A DNA stretch of 64,000 bases from an uncultured Bulleidia sp. (GTDB taxonomy: Bacteria > Bacillota_I > Bacilli_A > Erysipelotrichales > Erysipelotrichaceae), in assembly GCA_947087645.1 (NCBI GenBank), contig CAMUDN010000002.1, positions 1 through 64,000 of the forward strand. The letters run 5' to 3'. A program made the position numbers and the translations under genes. Below the pieces are notes generated by a model, which was not told where the DNA came from, made no database searches, and was given only the letters and a program-made list of their open reading frames with translations. This document shows, in pieces, positions 1 to 9,103 of the stretch. Each line of letters begins with the position of its first letter. Positions within the stretch are counted from its first letter, which is position 1.

Positions 1-2
1 TA

Positions 3-101
3 TTCAGATATTTTATTAACAAGGCATCAATAAAAAATAGAAATACAGAACGATTGATCGTTGGTGATTATGACCATTCAGATGGAACATCACTGTTATA
101 A
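3..101 (+). CDS. C-terminal fragment of an unidentified protein
   Basis: An open frame enters from the left edge and stops at TAA 99-101, giving 32 residues that end in GDYDHSDGTSLL. I do not recognise the family. A strong hairpin terminator starts just before the stop, which supports this being the real 3' end of a gene whose body lies outside the window. It could also be a chance open frame, because only about 100 bases are visible. Confidence 0.35.
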   Translation, partial: FRYFINKASIKNRNTERLIVGDYDHSDGTSLL

Positions 102-126
102 ATACAGTTGTGTTCCATCCTTTTTT
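81..126 (+). terminator. Rho-independent terminator
   Basis: GATGGAACA pairs perfectly with TGTTCCATC across an inner CTGT/ACAG pairing, and a T-rich tract follows. It overlaps the stop codon of the fragment at the left edge. Confidence 0.8.
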
Positions 127-227
127 ATTAGTCACGAAGATTATCGAGCAAGTTTGATAAGACAAGACAGTTGCATTATTGTTCAAACTACAAATAAACT
201 ACCATTTAGATAGCACAATTGAGGAAG

Positions 228-395
228 ATGAATAAAAAGGACCTCACGGAAAAAGTCGGGCTATCGCCTGCAACAGTCACCAAAATGGCCAAAGGTGAAT
301 TTGTTAGCATGCAGGTCATTTATAGAATTTGCAACAATTTAGAGGTTGATTTTCAGGATATTATTGCCATGGAAAAGAAAGAAGGTAGGTCATGA
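228..395 (+). CDS. Cro/C1-type HTH protein, probably N-terminally truncated
   Basis: A 55-residue product (MNKKDLTEKVGLSPATVTKM and onward) matches the HTH part of the short XRE-like regulators often found just before type I hsdM genes. Known relatives carry 10 to 15 more residues at the N-terminus. Upstream there are only frame-broken traces with stops at 207-209 and 211-213, so this copy looks decayed or starts internally. Its TGA (393-395) overlaps the ATG of the hsdM remnant in an ATGA junction, which implies translational coupling in the ancestral operon. It probably regulated the restriction-modification locus. Confidence 0.6.
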   Translation: MNKKDLTEKVGLSPATVTKMAKGEFVSMQVIYRICNNLEVDFQDIIAMEKKEGRS

Positions 396-2133
396 ACAAT
401 CAAAAATTAAATACAACTGAATATACCAAGCTTGTGAACTTCATCTGTTCAATTGCTGATGATTGTCTAAGAGATGTCTTTGTAAGAGGTAAATATCGAG
501 ACGTTATTTTGCCGATGACCGTTATCAGAAGTTTTGATTCTGTCATCGAACCCAAGAAAAAAGAAATTTTGGAATTAAAAGAAATTTTCAAAAAAATCAT
601 GCAGAAAATCTTGAAGAAGCCATGGACCTTGCGGTCAATTTACCAATCTATAATATTTCTGAGTTTACCTTAAAAGATTTGAAAAATGAAACAAATCGAC
701 AAAACTTAAAGCAAAATTTTGAGGAGTACTTAGACGAATTTTCTCCAAATGTCAGAAAAATACTCGATAAATTTAAATTTAAAAATCAATTAGACACCAC
801 GACAGAAGCAGGCATACTGGGATCATTCATTGAAAAATTTGTCTCCTATGATATCAACCTGAGTCCCTACCCTGTTTTAAATTCAGATGGAGAGGTTTTA
901 AAACCAGCCCTTGACAATCATACGATGGGCGTCTTATTTGAAGAACTCATCAGAAGATTTAATGAAGAAGCCGGCGAACACTTTACCTCAAGAGATGTCA
1001 CCGAACTCATGGCATATCTTGCCATCATTCCAATAGCAAATCAAAGATGCCCCTATACCCTATATGATGGCTTAGCAGGTACCCTTGGTATGTGTACCGT
1101 CGCAGTGGAAAGACTCGAAAATCTAGCAAAAGAAAAAGGAAAAACTATCACTACCCATCTCTACGGTCAAGAAATCAACCCTGAAACCTATGCCATAGCA
1201 AAAGCAGATATGCTTCTAAAAGGACAAAGAAGAGATGCCGACAATATCTTTTTTGGCTCAACCCTCTCCAATGATAGGTTACAAGGCAAGGCATTTGATT
1301 TTATGCTCTCCAATTCCCCTTATGGCAAAAAATGGAAAACTGACCTTGAAAAAATGGGACAGGGTACCGATAAGGACTTAAAAAAGAATATCATCGACCA
1401 TAGATTTGTCACACGCCATGGGGAAAAATCTGACTTTAGAATGCTACCAGATGTCTCTGATGGTCAGCTATTATTTTTACTCAATAATATCTCTAAAATG
1501 AAAGCTACAGAAATGGGCTACCACCTAGTAGAAGTTCATAATGGCTCTGCCCTTTTTACTGGTGGTGTTGGTAATGATGCTAACAATGCTCGTCAATATA
1601 TGATAGAAAATGACCTCATCGAAGCGATCATCCAACTACCAGAAAATATCTTCTACAATACAGGCATCGCAACCTACCTGTGGATACTTTCCAATCGTAA
1701 AGACGCAAGACGAAAGGGAAAAATCCAACTGATCGATGACTTTAAAATCAAAACACCACTCAGAAAAAACATGGGCAAGAAAAATTGCGAGCTAAGTCAG
1801 GAAAATCAAGAAGAAATCTTACATCTCTATCTGAACTTTGCAGAAAATGACAAGAGTAAAATATTGGCCAATGAAGCATTTGGTTACCATCAAGTGACTG
1901 TGGAAATACCCCTGAGACAAAAAGTCAGTGTCAATCAAGAGACCGTCTCAAAGTTTGAAGATAGCCTCAAAAACCTTGGCGTGCTGGCAGGTCAATTTGA
2001 TTCCAAAAAAGTAAAAGCCTTTACCGACCTTGGCGTCAAAAACACAAAGGCAGCAAAAGAGGAACTTGCCAGTCAAGCGAAGATGACAAGCCATGTGGAG
2101 AGCGTGGTTATGTTGACTAAAGTACACAAGTAA
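392..2133 (+). pseudogene. hsdM: Type I restriction-modification methylase HsdM, frameshifted and catalytically damaged
   Basis: The two halves (392 to about 596, then onward to 2133) are both HsdM. They are split by a frame change at seven A (590-596); one extra A would restore a single frame of about 580 residues. The SAM-binding motif, normally DGxCGTGGM, reads DGLAGTLGM near 1063-1090, and the catalytic NPPY reads NSPY at 1312-1323, so activity is doubtful even if the frame were repaired. The C-terminus also seems shorter than in the longer HsdM family members. No hsdS or hsdR follows. Codon use is richer in C-ending codons (ATC, ACC, CTC) than in core genes here, suggesting transfer. An adenine-specific methylase role is certain for the family, not for this copy. 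Confidence 0.85.
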
Positions 2134-2385
2134 AAGTGTGAAAAAGGCTTGAAATAAGGGTCTTTTGAGATTTTTAGAATTAAAAATTATACTGCGAAAT
2201 TTATCTGAAAAAGAGTATAAAACCTTGATGTTTTTATAGTCAGATAGACAGGAATATTGAGATTGGGTCGATTATAAAAAAGTGTTTACTTGTGATTTAT
2301 GGAAAAATGGGAGCAGAAATAGGTTAATAATCATTCAAGAATATATCAAATTATAATTAGGCTATTTCGGAAAGGAGAAGTGTTT
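2134..2385. other. Intergenic stretch with no recognisable gene
   Basis: This AT-rich stretch separates the dead hsdM from the dead recombinase. I see no open frame with a family signature and no clear hairpin terminator. AAAGGAGAAG at 2371-2380 is the ribosome binding site of the recombinase that follows. Confidence 0.5.
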
Positions 2386-3351
2386 ATGCCTGGCAAAGTG
2401 AGAGTGATTCCGGCTAATACAAATGAGCCAATGAAACACGTTGTTATCTATGCTCGTGTTAGTTCCAATACTATGTAACAGTTGGATAGCTTAAAAGCAC
2501 AGATTTCTGGATTGACAAAGTTTGTATCTGTGCATAACAACTGGAAACTAGTTGATATTCATATAGATATTGTATCTGCTAAAAAAGATTCTTCTCGTCC
2601 TGCCTTTCATCAAATGATAGAAAAATGTAAAGCGGGACTTACTGATATTGTTGTAGTAAAAAATATCAGCCGACTTGGAAGAGATACTGTTGAGGTGCTT
2701 GATGTAATAAATATTTTAAGAGAGTCACAAGTGCAAATTATTTTTAAGCAAGAAGAACTGGATACATTAACAGTGGGAAGTTCATTATTGATATCAACCA
2801 TTGAAGCTTGCACCCAGGCTGAGAATGAAACACGAAGTGATAATATCAAATGGGACATAAATCAGAGAGCCAGTAACGGTATCTTGGGGGTTCTATCGTA
2901 GAAAATGTTATGGCTATGATAAGGATGAGAACGGTGATCTTGTAATCAATAAAGAACAGGCAGAAGTTGTTAAGCTGATTTTTGATTTGTATCTTGGTGG
3001 TAAAAGAATATTAGGTATTGTTAAGGAACTCAAAGAGAGTAGTATCAAATCTCCTACAGGAAAAGAGAACTGGCCAAAACGTTCTATAGAAGAAATGCTG
3101 AGTATGATGTTATAGTAAAGGAAATAGACGCCTTGAGAGAAAAGAAGGTAGCAGTTGTAACAAAGGATGCTGAACAAGAAATGCTCAGAAAACGAATTAG
3201 TGAAATGTGACATTTTCTTCAAACACAAACAAGCAGAATCACAGAATATAATGAGCAACTGGTCAGAATGCTTATTGAAAAAATCACAGTTTATGATGAT
3301 AAACTAATTTTCGAATTTAAATCCGGCATGACTATTGAACTCAAAAGATAA
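2386..3351 (+). pseudogene. Large serine recombinase (resolvase/invertase family), broken by a stop and frameshifts
   Basis: ATG 2386 follows a good ribosome binding site. The N-terminal resolvase domain begins with YARVSS and continues with SRLGRDTVEVLD, typical of transposon serine recombinases. Three kinds of damage are visible: an in-frame TAA at 2476-2478 right after RVSSNTM, a frameshift near 2885 (the recombinase domain resumes as YRRKCYGYDKDENGD in another frame), and a stop plus further frame loss after about 3110. The last piece (EQLVRMLIEKITVYDD, then FEFKSGMTIELKR) matches the C-terminal end of such enzymes. It was probably the integrase of an integrative element carrying the neighbouring cargo. 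The catalytic serine is still present, but the protein cannot be made intact. Confidence 0.85.
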
Positions 3352-3526
3352 TTGAATAGGAACTATTACATCAACACCCTGCAACAATGTGGGGCATTTT
3401 TTGCGTTCATAGAAAATTGACAGAGTGAAACCGTGCCAGGATTGTATTTTTGCGAATTATGTGTTACAATAAATTATCTTATTTGTGTTAGAACTAACAA
3501 TGGCTGCGAATGGGAGTGGCAAATAT

Positions 3527-3736
3527 ATGATTAAAAACAATATTGAAGTTGATGTAAAAGTAAAGTGCATAGAGAACGGAACAACCCAAGCACGGATTGC
3601 GGAAACAATCGGAACTACAGGTCAGTATGTTAATCGCATCATCAAAAGGCAGGACAGTGTTGTGAATAAGACTTTCGTGCAGATGTTGGAGGTTTTGGGT
3701 TATGATATTGAACTGACTTATGTGAAACGAGATTAA
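3527..3736 (+). CDS. Small XRE-like DNA-binding protein
   Basis: This 69-residue protein has a helix-turn-helix reading TQARIAETIGTTGQYVNRII, followed by a conserved tail with QMLEVLGYDIELTYVKR. Short stand-alone proteins of this form are common on clostridial mobile elements. I chose ATG 3527 because family members begin near M-I-K; an in-frame start at 3485 would add 14 unlikely residues. The stop lies 33 bases before the YhcG-like nuclease, so the two probably form one transcript, with this protein as the likely regulator of the nuclease. Its operator is unknown. Confidence 0.7.
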   Translation: MIKNNIEVDVKVKCIENGTTQARIAETIGTTGQYVNRIIKRQDSVVNKTFVQMLEVLGYDIELTYVKRD

Positions 3737-3769
3737 AATCAAAAATAACTATTCGGAAAGGAACACACT

Positions 3770-4780
3770 ATGAGTGATTTGATACCTTATAGTGAACAAT
3801 TTAAAAAAATTGTTGATATTATTGAGTCTGCTAAAGAACGTGCATACCGCAAAGTGAATGAGGAACTGATTTTAATGTACCGTGATATAGGCGAATATAT
3901 TAGCGTGCAGTCTGAAAATGCTGAATATGGTGATGCATTTGTGCAGAAACTGGCTGATTTCTTTGCAACGAATTATCCTGAACTGAAAGGATTTAATCGT
4001 CGTGGACTTTACAGAATGAAACAGTTTTATGAGCTTTACAAGGACAACGAAAAAGTGTCAACGCTGTTGACACAATTGAACTGGTCAAATCATTTGAAAA
4101 TAATGTCGGCTTGTAAAACAATGGAAGAACGCATATTTTATATGAGTATGTGTGTAAAAGAAAAGTATAGTGCAAGAGAATTAGCACGCCAGATAGATAG
4201 TGGGTACTATGAAAGATATATGCTGTCGCAGAAACCATTGACTCCTGCTATCGAAGAATCTAAAAGAGTAACGGGAAATGTTTTCCTTGACAATTATGTG
4301 CTTGATTTCTTGGATGTGCCTGAAACGGTATCTGAACGGGATTTGCAGAAGTCTATTATTCGAAATCTAAAGGATTTCATTCTTGAGATTGGAAAGGACT
4401 TCACTTTCATCGGTGAGGAGTATCGTGTGCAAGTCGGAAAGCACGATTATTATATTGATTTGCTGTTTTACCACAGAGGTCTTTCATGCCTTGTGGCTTT
4501 TGAACTGAAAATTGGAGAATTCAAACCAGAGTATGTTGGAAAGATAAGTCTTTATCTTGAAGCTCTTGACCGAGAAGTCAAAAAAGACAATGAAAACCCG
4601 AGCGTTGGTGTTATTCTCTGTGCAAGCAAGGACGATGAGGTTGTAGAATTTGCTCTCAGTCGTAGTTTATCACCAACGATGGTTTCTGAATATAATCTGA
4701 AATTGATTGATAAGAAATTGTTGCATAAAAAATTGAAGGAATACATCGAATTGGCTGGAACGGTTCCTGAAGAAGAATAA
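3770..4780 (+). CDS. YhcG/DUF1016-type PD-(D/E)XK nuclease
   Basis: The 336 residues match the full two-domain layout of the family: an N-terminal all-helical DUF1016_N part (about residues 10-165) and a C-terminal restriction-like nuclease (about 185-325). The active-site pattern is visible: YYIDLLFYHR gives D230, and AFELKIGEF gives E245 and K247. A GGAAAGG ribosome binding site precedes the ATG. Family members are frequent beside type I restriction systems and on mobile DNA, with suspected DNA-processing or defence roles. The reaction and target of this copy are not known. It sits between a small HTH gene and a GIY-YIG nuclease gene, making a possible three-gene nuclease cassette. Confidence 0.85.
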   Translation: MSDLIPYSEQFKKIVDIIESAKERAYRKVNEELILMYRDIGEYISVQSENAEYGDAFVQKLADFFATNYPELKGFNRRGLYRMKQFYELYKDNEKVSTLLTQLNWSNHLKIMSACKTMEERIFYMSMCVKEKYSARELARQIDSGYYERYMLSQKPLTPAIEESKRVTGNVFLDNYVLDFLDVPETVSERDLQKSIIRNLKDFILEIGKDFTFIGEEYRVQVGKHDYYIDLLFYHRGLSCLVAFELKIGEFKPEYVGKISLYLEALDREVKKDNENPSVGVILCASKDDEVVEFALSRSLSPTMVSEYNLKLIDKKLLHKKLKEYIELAGTVPEEE

Positions 4781-4919
4781 AGAGACGCTTACTAATTAAA
4801 TCAAGGAGCATATGAGCGTAGAATATACAAGTAATGAAAATGATAGATATGGGATTTGGAAAGGTCGGATTTGAGTTGGAATAAACAAAGGAATAAAGAC
4901 GGCACACTAGGAGAAACGA

Positions 4920-5735
4920 ATGGATAGATTTTCAGAGAAGAGTCTTCTTTCACTTGGAGATTATTATGTGTATGGACTCATAGATCCACGCAGTAAGCAA
5001 ATTTTCTATATTGGAAAAGGCACTAAAAATAGAGTGTTTGAACATGAAAAAGAGAGACTGGGTAGTCCTGATAGTGAGAAGTTGAAACTGAAGACTATTG
5101 CAGATATTAAGAATGCCGGACTTGAGGTTGAGAAAATAATCATCAATTCAAACTTAACCGAAGAAGAGGCATTTGCTGCAGAGGCATCTTTAATCAATGC
5201 GTTTAATTATGTCAGCGAAGCAGGGCTAACTAATATTGTTGCCGGACATCATTCTGCAGAGGCTTTATCGGTTGATGAGTATGAAAGAATAAATGGTGCC
5301 GTTGAACTTGAAGAAAAAGACATCAAGCACAGAATCCTTGTCATCAAAATAAATAAACTCTATCAGAGAGGCATGGATGATAAGGTATTATATGATGCTG
5401 TTCGTGGTGTTTGGAGAGTATCAAAGGAAAAGGTTAGAACTGTTGAGTATGTTTTCGGTGTTTACAATTCTTTGATTGTGGCCGTATATAAGCCATCAGA
5501 GTGGCTTGCTTGTAAAGAGGCAAAGGACAGACTTCCAAGACATGATATTGTTCTTACACCGAAAACTGAAAATAGATTATTCTTTGTGGATGAAAGATAC
5601 GAACAGGGGCTTCCGTTTGATGAGTATGAAACATTCTACATTGGCAAGTCGATAGCTGGATTTAAGTTGAATCAGTCGGCACAGAATCCGATTACATATC
5701 TGTATCCACTTGAGAAAGATAAAATTCATATTTAA
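4920..5735 (+). CDS. GIY-YIG nuclease family protein (LEM-3-like)
   Basis: A 271-residue protein begins with the GIY-YIG core: YYVYGLID at about residues 15-22, FYIGKGT at about 29-35, a conserved arginine in KNRVFEH, and a downstream acidic helix with EEEAFAAEASLI. This layout matches the LEM-3-like subgroup, which cut DNA as stand-alone or fused nucleases. The remaining 170 residues have no motif I recognise; they contain a repeated FYIGKS-like stretch near the C-terminus. ATG 4920 follows GGAGAAACGA. It lies 139 bases after the YhcG-like nuclease on the same strand. The role in the cell is unknown; defence or element maintenance is an inference from position. Confidence 0.75.
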   Translation: MDRFSEKSLLSLGDYYVYGLIDPRSKQIFYIGKGTKNRVFEHEKERLGSPDSEKLKLKTIADIKNAGLEVEKIIINSNLTEEEAFAAEASLINAFNYVSEAGLTNIVAGHHSAEALSVDEYERINGAVELEEKDIKHRILVIKINKLYQRGMDDKVLYDAVRGVWRVSKEKVRTVEYVFGVYNSLIVAVYKPSEWLACKEAKDRLPRHDIVLTPKTENRLFFVDERYEQGLPFDEYETFYIGKSIAGFKLNQSAQNPITYLYPLEKDKIHI

Positions 5736-5853
5736 TGAAATTGACAAATCGGTATTGACCGAGTTTTTTGAGCGAGGGATACTTCTTGTCTGAAGGGCAA
5801 GAAGATGGAATATAACTCGAATTTGATAAATTGCAATGATGGAGGATATAAAT

Positions 5854-6381
5854 GTGATTTTTTTAGAAACAGACCGATTATTACTCAGAAATGTAAGAAT
5901 AGATGATGTGGATATAATGTTTGACTATAGAAATAATGCGATATGTTCTCGTTATCAAAGAGGGCAAACAAAAACATATACTGGGATTGAAGATTTGGTT
6001 CAAAGAAGAAAAGAAGATAAAGTTTCTATAGAAAGCCCTTTTATGTTAGCAGTCGCATTAAAAGTTACAAATGAAATGATTGGGGAGATTGTTGTCATGC
6101 CAAATGAAAATACATTTTCTTTAGGATATACATTTTCATACAAATATCATAGACAAGGATACGCTTTTGAATCTCTTACTATTTTAATAGATTTTCTTCA
6201 CAAGAAATTTAAAGATTGGGAATTTATTAGTTTTACTGACCCTAAAAACGAAGCTAGTATGGGATTGTTAATAAAACTAGGATACAAAGATTTGGGCTAT
6301 ATTCCATCAAAAGAATCACAAGTATTTGGGAAATGGATTACTGAAGCAACAGAAATAGAATTTAAACAAGCATGTCTATAA
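5854..6381 (+). CDS. GNAT-family N-acetyltransferase (RimJ/RimL type)
   Basis: The product has the RimJ/RimL pattern: an N-terminal strand FLETDRLLLRNV, a middle GEIVVMP strand, and an acetyl-CoA loop region with YHRQGYAFESL. I start it at GTG 5854, giving 175 residues, because TGGAGGAT at 5840-5847 is spaced well for it and homologues begin at the strand M-I-F-L-E-T. The alternative ATGs at 5836 and 5839 overlap that ribosome binding site. It would transfer an acetyl group from acetyl-CoA to an amine; the substrate could be a protein N-terminus, an antibiotic or a small amine. It appears to be cargo of the decayed element. Confidence 0.8.
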   Translation: MIFLETDRLLLRNVRIDDVDIMFDYRNNAICSRYQRGQTKTYTGIEDLVQRRKEDKVSIESPFMLAVALKVTNEMIGEIVVMPNENTFSLGYTFSYKYHRQGYAFESLTILIDFLHKKFKDWEFISFTDPKNEASMGLLIKLGYKDLGYIPSKESQVFGKWITEATEIEFKQACL

Positions 6382-6397
6382 ATTCAAGTTTATAGGG

Positions 6398-6760
6398 ATG
6401 ACACGAAAAATGAAGTTTAAGGAACAGAGCTTTACCTTGTTTGCCTATACAAACTATAGGGCAATTCAAGATTATAACAGGCTTGAACCACTAGATTTTA
6501 AGGGAAAAAGTGTGTTTCATCATTCCCATGTACAATAGTGGTTGAGTATGTTTTTTGTTGAACAAACGAGCCATTTGGATACTATAGCGTTGATAAAAAA
6601 GATATAAATTTAGAAATTCTGCATTTTAAGCAGTTTCATAAGCATTTTGTCTTTGATAAAGATGAAGAAGGATACGTCAAAAAGACTCAAAAAAACTACA
6701 TGGACGTAAGAGTAGTTTTGATACTAGTATGAGGAAACACAAAAAATATAATTAACTCGT
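6398..6760 (+). pseudogene. Degraded coding region of unknown family
   Basis: ATG 6398 opens a frame that reads MKFKEQSFTLFAYTNYRAI and onward for 46 residues, stops at TAG 6536, and would continue in the same frame to about 6607. A different frame then carries EILHFKQFHKHFVFDKDEE to about 6730. The composition is protein-like in both frames, so this looks like one gene broken by a stop and a frameshift. I do not recognise the family. Confidence 0.4.
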
Positions 6761-6958
6761 TTTGTATTTTCTACAAGAGTAGTTTGAAATGCTGCTTTTT
6801 ATAATAAGTATGTATATAAACTTTGAATATTACTAATACAAACCTAATTTCCAAAAATTGGAAATCTGGAAATGTCAATGTAGATAGGATATAAAAATGA
6901 ATAACCGTAAAATTTATGATAAAATGATGCTGGTTTTAGTTATCAATAGGAGATAAAA
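6761..6958. other. AT-rich upstream region of the methyltransferase gene
   Basis: No gene is visible here. The stretch contains a short dyad, TTTCCAAAAATTGGAAA (about 6851-6867), that could be an operator, and the ribosome binding site AGGAGATAAAA just before 6959. Confidence 0.35.
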
Positions 6959-7570
6959 ATGTTAAAAAAATTTTTTGAAAATGTAAAAAAACCGAAAAAT
7001 AATTTTGGCGGTCGTTTCATGGTGAAAGAAATGAATGTTGGTCACGAAAAATTAGCGAAATGGGGCAGATCCTTTCTGAATATTAAAACCTCGGATGTAG
7101 TTTTAGATCTAGGATGCGGTGGTGGACGTAATGTTCAATACTTCTTAACAAAGGCTAAAAAAGTATATGGAATGGACTATTCTAAAACAAGTGTAGATAT
7201 CGCAAGTTCAGTAAATAGTGAAGCTATAAGAGATGGTAGGTGTAAAATTATTGAAGCAGACGTTGTTAAGTTACCTTTTGAAGATGAATCCATAAATATA
7301 GTAACTGCCTTTGAAACCATTTATTTTTGGAAGAATATAGAAGTATCTTTTAGGGAAATCCATCGTGTTCTAATTAAGGACGGTCAGTTTCTAATATGCA
7401 ACGAAGGAGCATATAGAGAACATAAAAATATAAAAAAATGGGCAGATATGCTAGATTTTGAAGTTTATTCTCCCGAATATCTCACAGAAATATTGAATAA
7501 GATAGGATTTAAATGTGAATACCATCTAGACAAGAAAGAGCATCTAGTATTTTTAGCTAGAAAATTATAA
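6959..7570 (+). CDS. Class I SAM-dependent methyltransferase
   Basis: The 203-residue protein has a textbook Rossmann methyltransferase core. Motif I reads VVLDLGCGGGRN at about residues 47-58, followed by the acidic end of strand 2 (YGMDYS), an ADVVKLPFEDESI motif and the IHRVLIKDGQFLI strand. This resembles the UbiE/Methyltransf_11 group acting on small molecules or lipids; no substrate can be read from the sequence. ATAGGAGATAAAAATG gives a clear start. It is monocistronic, with a terminator right after it. It lies within the accessory region and may be cargo. Confidence 0.8.
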   Translation: MLKKFFENVKKPKNNFGGRFMVKEMNVGHEKLAKWGRSFLNIKTSDVVLDLGCGGGRNVQYFLTKAKKVYGMDYSKTSVDIASSVNSEAIRDGRCKIIEADVVKLPFEDESINIVTAFETIYFWKNIEVSFREIHRVLIKDGQFLICNEGAYREHKNIKKWADMLDFEVYSPEYLTEILNKIGFKCEYHLDKKEHLVFLARKL

Positions 7571-7604
7571 AAAGATTGCGAATAATGAAAAATAAATTTT
7601 AAGG

Positions 7605-7635
7605 AGAAGTAGAGAAAAAATCTGCTTCTTTTTTT
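7605..7635 (+). terminator. Rho-independent terminator after the methyltransferase
   Basis: AGAAGTAGA pairs with TCTGCTTCT through one G-U pair, and a run of seven T follows. Confidence 0.85.
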
Positions 7636-8257
7636 ATTGCAATGAGGATTAGAATGACAATCAATAAAAGATATTGTTGGATAAAATTAAAAGAATAATT
7701 TTTCACAGATAAAAGGATAAAAAGATTAAGGAGAATATAGGGATGAGATACCTACACGATAATCTACCTCAAACTTACAACTAGTACAACCACAGATGAA
7801 ACAGACGATGATGTAATAGTCATCCACCATCAGTGTGTGGTTTTGATAGACAGTACTTAAATACAAATCATCACGTAGGCATTATTTCTAAAGAAAAGTT
7901 TAAAGCAGTGCAGATGGAAATGACAGCTCATAGTATTATGGAAGTTGGAGAAGATAAAATTAGAAAATACATGGAGGTATTATCATGATTAATATTGAGA
8001 GTATAAAGGGCAAGATAAGAGTCTATCAGAGAAGAAATATTTGAAATCACAAGAAGTTCTATAAATATTTTTTGAAAGATTTTCATAAGTATACTTGAAA
8101 ATTAAGAAGATATAAAGAGAAATTAGAAGATATATATATATATATAAGTGTGACTTTTGTATAATATAAGTAAGAATATTTATATGTTACGGGTAAATTT
8201 ATGAGCATGAATTTATAGAAAAATATAGATTTACTTGGACTTTGGAGGATGAAATAA
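7636..8257. other. Non-coding stretch with mobile-element debris
   Basis: No intact gene is present. One frame (7854-7988) resembles the end of a recombinase domain and is listed separately. ATG 7985 opens a 19-codon frame with no signature. At about 8128-8146 there is a short (AT)n run. The end of the stretch supplies TGGAGGATGAAATAA, the ribosome binding site of the lipoprotein gene. Confidence 0.4.
7854..7988 (+). pseudogene. Remnant of a serine recombinase domain
   Basis: A frame reading LNTNHHVGIISKEKFKAVQ ends at TGA 7986-7988. It resembles the N-N-H-E-P-I-I-S-x-E-x-F-x-x-V-Q signature of the recombinase domain in large serine recombinases. There is no start region or catalytic domain. 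It is a second recombinase trace in the island, in addition to the one at 2386-3351. The match is short, so the call is an inference. Confidence 0.45.
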
Positions 8258-8830
8258 ATGAAACTTGTTAAGCAATATATTCTATTAGAAATGAGTCTTA
8301 TATTACTTCTTTCAGCATGTAAAAATCAAAATAATTTCAGTAATAATAACAAGATAAAAGAATCGTCAGAACAGACATCTTCGATAAGGAAAGAAGAGCC
8401 ATTAGAAAATAATGAAGCTGTTGTTTGGGATGAAGTGACGAAAAATGGTGTGAATGAGGAATTGCTAATAAAAAAGATAGATGAAAAAACACTCACGTAT
8501 ATAGCACATCAGTTACAAGATTTATGCACAGAAATTATTGAAAAACAGAAAAGAGATAAATATTATCCTTTGGAAGGGCATTGGTATCACGATGTGATGG
8601 AATCGAAACAATATAGCAATGTCATATCATTGGGCAAGAAAGCAATGAAACCATTATTTTTGATCATATATAAAAGTCCTTATGCTGGAATGTACGAATG
8701 GGTTTGCAGCAAAGCATTAACTGAAATTTCCGGATTTGATTTTTCAAAAGAGAATAATGGTTCAGGATGGGCGAATTCAAAAGAATTTTTAGAAATGTTT
8801 ATTGATCGAGTTATAAAACAAAAGAAGTAA
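8258..8830 (+). CDS. Lipoprotein of unknown function
   Basis: A 190-residue protein has a short signal sequence with lipobox LLSAC, placing the lipidated cysteine at about residue 21. A Ser/Asn/Glu-rich linker runs to about residue 55. The mature domain (about 65-190) is aromatic and charged, with HWYHDVMESKQYSNV and a conserved-looking core SLGKKAMKPLFLIIY, but I recognise no family. A strong TGGAGG precedes the ATG. It is transcribed alone, ahead of the fluoride-switch gene and on the same strand. It is probably anchored on the outer face of the membrane. Confidence 0.65.
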   Translation: MKLVKQYILLEMSLILLLSACKNQNNFSNNNKIKESSEQTSSIRKEEPLENNEAVVWDEVTKNGVNEELLIKKIDEKTLTYIAHQLQDLCTEIIEKQKRDKYYPLEGHWYHDVMESKQYSNVISLGKKAMKPLFLIIYKSPYAGMYEWVCSKALTEISGFDFSKENNGSGWANSKEFLEMFIDRVIKQKK

Positions 8831-9009
8831 TTCCTTTCAGTACACATGACTTTTAGCATGTAACATCCAGTGAATTAAAATTAAACGAAATATTTTTAAA
8901 GATCTATCCAAGCATTTGAAAATGTTGTCTATATAATGCATATCATGTAGATAGCTATTTTTAGCTATAGATTTAATAAAAATAAGTTAATTACAACTTA
9001 AAAGACAAT

Positions 9010-9037
9010 TTGCAAAAAATGATAATTAGGATATAAT
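9010..9037 (+). promoter_or_regulatory. Promoter of the fluoride-riboswitch transcript
   Basis: A perfect -10 TATAAT lies at 9032-9037 with a weak -35 TTGCAA at 9010-9015, spacer 16. The expected start point near 9044 coincides with the first paired bases of the aptamer. Confidence 0.6.
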
Positions 9038-9043
9038 TAGGAA

Positions 9044-9103
9044 AAGGGAATGAAGTTCTCCCTTGGGTAACTAAAACCGCTTTTTAAGCTGATGACTTCT
9101 ACG
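9044..9103 (+). ncRNA. Fluoride (crcB) riboswitch aptamer
   Basis: The element shows the conserved fluoride-aptamer parts in order. Stem P1 with its loop is AGGGAATGAAGTTCTCCCT. The AAACCGC segment and the 3' signature GCTGATGACTTCTAC follow. The loop GAAGT can form the long pseudoknot with ACTTC near the 3' end, as in known fluoride aptamers. About ten extra bases separate P1 from AAACCGC. It precedes a cation/proton antiporter gene, a known target class of this riboswitch. It should allow expression when fluoride is bound. Confidence 0.87.

Noticed and set aside
5760..5815. Hairpin CTTCTTG/CAAGAAG after the GIY-YIG gene as a terminator
   Set aside because: No T run follows the stem, so intrinsic termination is not supported.
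8128..8146. AT dinucleotide run as a contingency repeat
   Set aside because: It is short, lies outside any gene and is not close enough to a promoter to support a role.
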